49,674 nt of DNA from Mycolicibacter sinensis (lineage in GTDB: Bacteria; Actinomycetota; Actinomycetes; Mycobacteriales; Mycobacteriaceae), in contig NZ_LZJK01000064.1 of NCBI RefSeq assembly GCF_001667945.1, forward strand, positions 1-49,674, read 5' to 3'. The translations under genes were made by a program, and so were the position numbers. Under the pieces are notes generated by a model. That model worked only from the letters and a program-made list of their open reading frames with translations, was not told the DNA's origin and made no database searches. This document shows, one piece after another, positions 45,435 through 49,674 of the stretch (the stretch's first letter is position 1; each line of letters begins with the position of its first letter).

Positions 45435-47263
45435 CGGAGTGCCCGCCGACCCACACACCGGACGATTTCGACATCGACGCGCTACGAGCGAAATACGCCG
45501 CTGAGCGGGCCAAGCGGCTGCGCACTGACGGCTCCCGTCAATACATCGAGGTCGAGGATGACTTCGCCGACTACTACGAGGTCGATCCGTACACGCCGGT
45601 AACACCGCGCGACCCGATCGTGGAGGACATCGACGTCGCGGTGCTCGGCGGCGGGTTCGCCGGACTGCTGTCGGCGGCGCACCTGAAAAAGGCCGGCGTC
45701 GACGATGTCCGGGTCATCGAGCTCGGCGGCGACTTCGGCGGGGTGTGGTACTGGAACCGCTTCCCCGGAATCCAGTGCGACAACGAATCCTATTGCTACA
45801 TCCCGCTCCTCGAAGAGCTGGACTTCATCCCGAGCAAGAAGTTCGCTGACGGTCCGGAGATCTACGAGCACTGCCGGCGCATCGGCAAGCATTTCGGCCT
45901 GTACGACTCGGCGATCTTCTCCACCCAGGTCCGTGAGCTGCGCTGGCAGGAACAGACCTGCCGCTGGCAGATCACCACCAACCGGGGCGACGACATCCGG
46001 GCGCGCTTCGTGGTGATGGCGTCGGGGCCGTTCCACCGGCCGAAGCTGCCCGGCATTCCGGGCATCAAGGAGTTCACCGGCCACAGCTTCCACACCGCGC
46101 GCTGGGACTACGCCTACACCGGCGGGGACAGCACCGGGGGACTGCACAAGCTTGCCGACAAACGGGTCGCGCTGGTCGGCACCGGTGCCACCGGGGTGCA
46201 GGTGGTCCCGTTCCTGGGCGAATATGCCAAGCATCTGTACGTGTTTCAGCGCACGCCTTCGACCGTCGACTTCCGGGGCAACAAGCCCACCGATCCGGAG
46301 TGGGTGAAGACGCTGAAGCCCGGCTGGCAGCGGGAGCGGCAGCGCAACTTCCACGCCTGGACGTTCGAAGGCATGGCGCTGGGACAACCGGACCTGGTCT
46401 GCGATTTCTGGACCGAGCTGGGCCGCAACACTGCTGAGCAGGTGCTGGCCCTGGAAGACCCGGCGGCGATGACCCCGGAGCAATTCATGGCGATCCGGGA
46501 GGTCGAGGACTACAAGATCATGGAGCGGTTGCGCCGCCGCATCGACGACATCGTCGCCGACCGCGCGACCGCCGAAGCGCTCAAGCCGTACTACCGGTTC
46601 CTGTGTAAGCGTCCCTGTTCCAACGACGACTATCTCGATACGTTCAACCGGCCCAACGTGACACTTGTCGACGTCTCAGACGCCAAGGGCGTGGAACGGG
46701 CCACCGCCACGGGGCTGGTCGCCGGCGGCGTCGAGTACGAGGTCGACTGCATCATCTATGCCAGCGGTTTCGAGATCACCACCGATATCAGCCGCCGCTA
46801 CTCGATCGACACGATCGAGGGCCGCGATGGGCTGTCGCTGTACGACCACTGGCGCGACGGTTACCGGACGTTGCACGGCATGACCAGCCGGGGTTTCCCC
46901 AACCAGTTCTTCACCGGCTTCACCCAGGTGGGCATCTCGGCCAACATCGCGGCGAATTACGAGCTTCAAGGTGAACACATCGCCTACATCATCGCCGAAG
47001 CGCTGGCGCGGGGAGCGAGCACGGTGGAACCGGAATCGGAGGCTCAAGAGGACTGGTGCCGCACCATCCGGGAGACCGCTGTCGACAATTCAGCGTTCGA
47101 ACAACAGTGCACGCCCGGCTATTACAACAACGAGGGCGGCGGGGGCGGTGAGAAGATCCGTTCGCATCTAGGTGAGCCCTACGGCCCGGGTTTCTATGCG
47201 TTCGAAGACCTGCTGCGCGATTGGCGCGCGGCCGGCGATTTGAAGGGTCTGGTTCTGGAGTAG
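45431..47263 (+). CDS. Baeyer-Villiger-type flavin monooxygenase
   Basis: 610 residues. Two dinucleotide-binding motifs (GGGFAG 73-78 for FAD; GTGATG 250-255 for NADPH) flank the BVMO fingerprint FTGHSFHTARW (Phe215, His221, Trp225). GDFGGVWYWNRFPGIQCD matches the family's FAD-side motif, and an N-terminal extension of ~65 residues is typical of the larger phenylacetone/steroid-type BVMOs. These enzymes insert oxygen beside a ketone to give an ester or lactone. With SDR, hydrolase-type and ALDH neighbours a ring- or chain-cleaving pathway is likely. Confidence 0.93.
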   Translation: MTECPPTHTPDDFDIDALRAKYAAERAKRLRTDGSRQYIEVEDDFADYYEVDPYTPVTPRDPIVEDIDVAVLGGGFAGLLSAAHLKKAGVDDVRVIELGGDFGGVWYWNRFPGIQCDNESYCYIPLLEELDFIPSKKFADGPEIYEHCRRIGKHFGLYDSAIFSTQVRELRWQEQTCRWQITTNRGDDIRARFVVMASGPFHRPKLPGIPGIKEFTGHSFHTARWDYAYTGGDSTGGLHKLADKRVALVGTGATGVQVVPFLGEYAKHLYVFQRTPSTVDFRGNKPTDPEWVKTLKPGWQRERQRNFHAWTFEGMALGQPDLVCDFWTELGRNTAEQVLALEDPAAMTPEQFMAIREVEDYKIMERLRRRIDDIVADRATAEALKPYYRFLCKRPCSNDDYLDTFNRPNVTLVDVSDAKGVERATATGLVAGGVEYEVDCIIYASGFEITTDISRRYSIDTIEGRDGLSLYDHWRDGYRTLHGMTSRGFPNQFFTGFTQVGISANIAANYELQGEHIAYIIAEALARGASTVEPESEAQEDWCRTIRETAVDNSAFEQQCTPGYYNNEGGGGGEKIRSHLGEPYGPGFYAFEDLLRDWRAAGDLKGLVLE

Positions 47264-48091
47264 ATGACCGCGATGACGCTGACCACCCGCGATCTCACCC
47301 CGCGGATCGCCACCGAGATCCGCGCCGACAAGGACGCGCTGCTGTCCGGTGACCATGCCGGGGCGATCCGTGAGCTTCTCGAACAGCGCGGTGTCCTGGT
47401 GTTCCCGCAGATCGGGTTCACCGACGCCGAACAGGTGGCCTTCACCGAGACGTTGGGCACGCTGGCGCCCGAGCGCGACGGTGCGGCCGTCTACGACGTC
47501 ACGTTGGACACCGAGATCAACAAGCAGGCCGATTACCTCAAAGGTTCCTTCTACTGGCACCTGGACGGCACGATGAACCAGGTGCCGATCCTGGCGTCGC
47601 TGCTGCTCAGCAAGGTGCTGCCGGCCGGTGGTGGCGGCGACACCGAGTTCTGCAACACCTATGCCGCCTATGAGGAGCTGCCTGACGAGGACAAGCAGCG
47701 GCTGGAGTCGCTGCGGGCGATGCACTCGGCGTGGAATTCACTGTTGTACTACGACCCCGAGCCGGACGCCGCTACGCTGCAACAGATGATGGCGATCGGC
47801 CAGTGCGAGCTGCCGCTGGTCTGGACGCACCGCTCCGGGCGCAAGTCGTTGATCCTCGGCTGCACCGCCAGCCACATCGTCGGCATGGACTACTCCGAGA
47901 GCACCAAAACCCTGGTGCGACTGCGCGACTGGGCCACCCAGCCGCAATTTGTCTACCGGCACCAGTGGTCGGTCGGTGACCTGGTCATGTGGGACAACAC
48001 CGGCACGATGCACCGGGCCCGCCCCTACGATGCGGCCTCGGGCCGGATGCTGCACCGGACCAAGCTCGCCGGTGAGGAACCCTTCGCTTGA
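47264..48091 (+). CDS. TauD/TfdA-type Fe(II)/2-oxoglutarate dioxygenase (cluster II)
   Basis: 275 residues, starting directly after the BVMO stop. Iron ligands are WHLD (His, Asp) and the His of TMHRARPYD; MLHRTK near the end probably holds the 2-oxoglutarate Arg. Homologous to the cluster I enzyme at 20325. The recurrence of the same dioxygenase type beside a Rieske oxygenase in both clusters suggests similar chemistry on related substrates. Confidence 0.92.
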   Translation: MTAMTLTTRDLTPRIATEIRADKDALLSGDHAGAIRELLEQRGVLVFPQIGFTDAEQVAFTETLGTLAPERDGAAVYDVTLDTEINKQADYLKGSFYWHLDGTMNQVPILASLLLSKVLPAGGGGDTEFCNTYAAYEELPDEDKQRLESLRAMHSAWNSLLYYDPEPDAATLQQMMAIGQCELPLVWTHRSGRKSLILGCTASHIVGMDYSESTKTLVRLRDWATQPQFVYRHQWSVGDLVMWDNTGTMHRARPYDAASGRMLHRTKLAGEEPFA

Positions 48092-49038
48092 GCGGATCTG
48101 ACGACCTCGGGTTCGACGGCCGGGTCGCCGTCGTGACCGGTGCCGGGCGGGGGCTGGGCCGCGCCTACGCGCAACTGCTGGCGGCGCGGGGGGCCCGCGT
48201 CGTCGTCAACGACACCGGGGCCGACCTCACCGGCGACGGCATGCGCGTGGACCCGGCCGAGGAGGTCGCCGCGGCGATCCGGGCGGACGGGGGCGACGCG
48301 GTCGCCTGCACCGCGTCGGTCGCCACACCGCAGGGCGGGCAGGACATCATCGGGTCCGCGCTGGAGCACTACGGCCGACTCGACGTCGTGATCCACAACG
48401 CCGGAAACGTTCGGCGGGCCTCGTTGCGGCAGATGAGCTATACCGATTTCGATGCCGTCCTCGACGTGCATCTGCGCGGTGCCTTCCATGTCGTGCGTCC
48501 GGCCTTTCCGGTGATGTGCGATGCGGGTTACGGTCGCATCGTGTTGACTTCGTCGATCGGCGGCTTGTACGGCAACTTCGAGGTGGCCAACTATGCGGCC
48601 GCCAAAGCGGGTGTGATCGGGCTGAGCAACGTCGCGGCGCTGGAGGGCGCAGCTTCCGGTGTCAGGTGCAATGTCGTGGTGCCGGCGGCGGTGACGCGGA
48701 TGGCTGAGGGCATCGACACCTCCGGTTATCCGCCGATGAAGCCGGAGCTGGTCGCACCCGTGGTGGGCTGGCTTGCCCACGAATCCTGTTCGGTCACCGG
48801 CGAAGTGCTGATCGCACTGGCGGGCCGGGTGGCCCGGGCGGTGGTGGCCGAAAGCCCGGGCGTGTACCAGCCGCGGTGGACCATCGGCGAGGTCGGGGAA
48901 CGGATCGCAGAGATCCGGGATATCGGTGCGCCGGTGATCTTCCCGGTGGTGCCGGACGGTCATGCCGACCACATCCGATACAGCTTCGGCCTGGCACACG
49001 CCGGCCGCCTTCGGCGCCAGCCCGAGGAAACCCGGTAG
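48088..49038 (+). CDS. Short-chain dehydrogenase, multifunctional-enzyme-type
   Basis: 316 residues from a TTG start that overlaps the previous stop (TTGA). TGAGRGLGRAYA with a following VVVNDTGAD is typical of the MFE-2/17-beta-HSD4-like SDRs, as are HNAGNVRR and YAAAKAG; the catalytic Ser is in TSSIGG. The C-terminal extension after 230 (APVVGWLAHESC, VYQPRW) also matches that subgroup. It may oxidise a 3-hydroxyacyl-CoA or a hydroxysteroid. Confidence 0.9.
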   Translation: MSGSDDLGFDGRVAVVTGAGRGLGRAYAQLLAARGARVVVNDTGADLTGDGMRVDPAEEVAAAIRADGGDAVACTASVATPQGGQDIIGSALEHYGRLDVVIHNAGNVRRASLRQMSYTDFDAVLDVHLRGAFHVVRPAFPVMCDAGYGRIVLTSSIGGLYGNFEVANYAAAKAGVIGLSNVAALEGAASGVRCNVVVPAAVTRMAEGIDTSGYPPMKPELVAPVVGWLAHESCSVTGEVLIALAGRVARAVVAESPGVYQPRWTIGEVGERIAEIRDIGAPVIFPVVPDGHADHIRYSFGLAHAGRLRRQPEETR

Positions 49039-49055
49039 CACAAAGGAGTGTTGTG

Positions 49056-49523
49056 ATGCGCGAATACGTCAAGTTCTACATCGACGGGCAGTGGGTGGAT
49101 CCGGCCGAGCCGAAGACCCTCGACGTGGAGAACCCGGCCACCGAGCAGGTCTGCGGCAAGATCGCCCTCGGTTCCGCAGCCGATGTCGACCGCGCGGTCG
49201 CGGCGGCCCGCCGGGCATTTGGCGGCTGGTCGCAGACCAGCCGCGCCGAGCGCCTGGATCTCATGCAGGCGATCCTCGCCGAATACCAGCGTCGCAGCGG
49301 CGATCTCGCCGACGCGGTGCACGAGGAGATGGGTGCCCCGCCGGCGCTGGCCGCCGGGGCGCAGGTGCAGTTGGGCATCGGCCACATGGTCACCGCGATC
49401 GACGCGCTGAAGAACTTCTCGTTCGAAGAGCAGCGTGGCCAGACGCTGGTGACCAGGGAACCGATCGGAGTGTGCGGCCTGATCACACCGTGGAACTGGC
49501 CGTTGAACCAGATCGCGGTGAAG
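49056..49523 (+). CDS. Aldehyde dehydrogenase, N-terminal part only
   Basis: About 156 codons from ATG 49056 (after AAAGGAG) encode the start of an NAD(P)-dependent aldehyde dehydrogenase: [25 protein letters not shown] and [14 protein letters not shown] with the conserved Asn. At 49524 the sequence leaves the gene and turns into its own reverse complement, giving an artificial stop at 49527. The true continuation ([17 protein letters not shown]) is readable on the opposite strand. The gene is therefore probably intact in the organism, but cut here by the fold-back. Confidence 0.85.
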
Positions 49524-49673
49524 ATGTAGGCAGAGAACGGCGCCACCTCCGAGGGCTTCAGCACCATGGTGCAGCCGGTCGCCAATGCCGGATAGACCTT
49601 CACCGCGATCTGGTTCAACGGCCAGTTCCACGGTGTGATCAGGCCGCACACTCCGATCGGTTCCCTGGTCACC
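49448..49673. repeat. Perfect 76-bp fold-back inverted repeat at the right edge
   Basis: The left arm 49448-49523 and right arm 49598-49673 are exact reverse complements over 76 bases, with a 74-base spacer (49524-49597). The spacer on the minus strand encodes the aldehyde dehydrogenase residues that should follow the left arm. This is the pattern of a chimeric molecule in which synthesis switched to the opposite strand, rather than of a functional cruciform. Confidence 0.93.
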
Positions 49674-49674
49674 G
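49524..49674 (-). other. Reversed copy of the aldehyde dehydrogenase segment
   Basis: On the minus strand from the window edge this reads [18 protein letters not shown], then [22 protein letters not shown] and PFSAYI, the same protein segment as the left arm plus about 25 further residues. It is not an independent gene. Confidence 0.85.

Overview
The window looks like an actinobacterial chromosome segment from the family Mycobacteriaceae. It has high GC, many GTG starts and tight ATGA/GTGA overlaps. It carries a PGRS (PE-PGRS-type) coding sequence, mycothiol synthase, DesA1, LmeA, a polycysteine leader ORF and a DUF3073 gene. Gene order follows the Rv0798c-Rv0824c neighbourhood of M. tuberculosis, with pstSCAB placed after mshD as I remember it in M. 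smegmatis. The PGRS gene hints at a slow-growing or related lineage; I cannot name a species. Family and gene-order comparisons are from memory, not from searches.

Layout. (1) 1-924: PGRS sequence whose coding strand flips near position 291. (2) 0.9-4.0 kb: encapsulin-DyP peroxidase operon, divergent from an M18 aminopeptidase. (3) 4.1-10.1 kb: purL, a membrane alpha/beta hydrolase, a sterol-carrier-like protein and purF. (4) 10.1-23.6 kb: a catabolic island (cluster I) splitting purF from purM. It holds two Rieske-type oxygenase genes, each followed by a homologous ~110-residue helical protein, plus an amidohydrolase-like protein, MarR, TetR, SDR, a TauD-type dioxygenase, paired acyl-CoA dehydrogenases, and an opposing operon of AveC-like membrane protein, MoxR-type ATPase and VWA protein. 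(5) 23.7-31.1 kb: purM, a 57-bp tandem repeat, DUF3073, a YgfZ-like protein, an aminodeoxychorismate-lyase-like protein, a nitrobindin-like protein, a sulfur operon behind a polycysteine leader ORF, thioredoxin and LmeA. (6) 31.1-42.2 kb: GlnR-type regulator, mshD, pstSCAB, phoY, an LCP-family ligase, dus and desA1. (7) 42.3-49.5 kb: a TetR gene divergent from a second oxygenase cluster (cluster II): SDR, Rieske oxygenase, Baeyer-Villiger-type monooxygenase, TauD, SDR and aldehyde dehydrogenase. (8) 49.45-49.67 kb: a perfect fold-back inverted repeat that cuts the aldehyde dehydrogenase.

The most unusual item is the protein at 18743-19957. It is plainly a paralogue of the canonical Rieske oxygenase at 10217-11482, but its Rieske [2Fe-2S] ligands have become CxxC...CxxC (Cys89/Cys92 and Cys115/Cys118) and the cluster-binding subdomain is about 16 residues shorter. 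The mononuclear iron site is kept. It and the canonical copy each have an uncharacterised small helical partner. The cluster also carries a NorQ/NorD-like ATPase-VWA pair, an amidohydrolase lacking the usual HxH metal motif, and three palindromic operator-like sites (near TCAAGTACTTGA, resembling the KstR2 motif) at its two main forward promoters. Together these suggest an island-encoded, CoA-linked breakdown pathway for an unknown hydrophobic, perhaps steroid- or terpenoid-like, substrate.

Both ends of the window switch strand (near 291 and at 49524). This suggests chimeric or mis-assembled contig ends, so the terminal genes should be read with caution.
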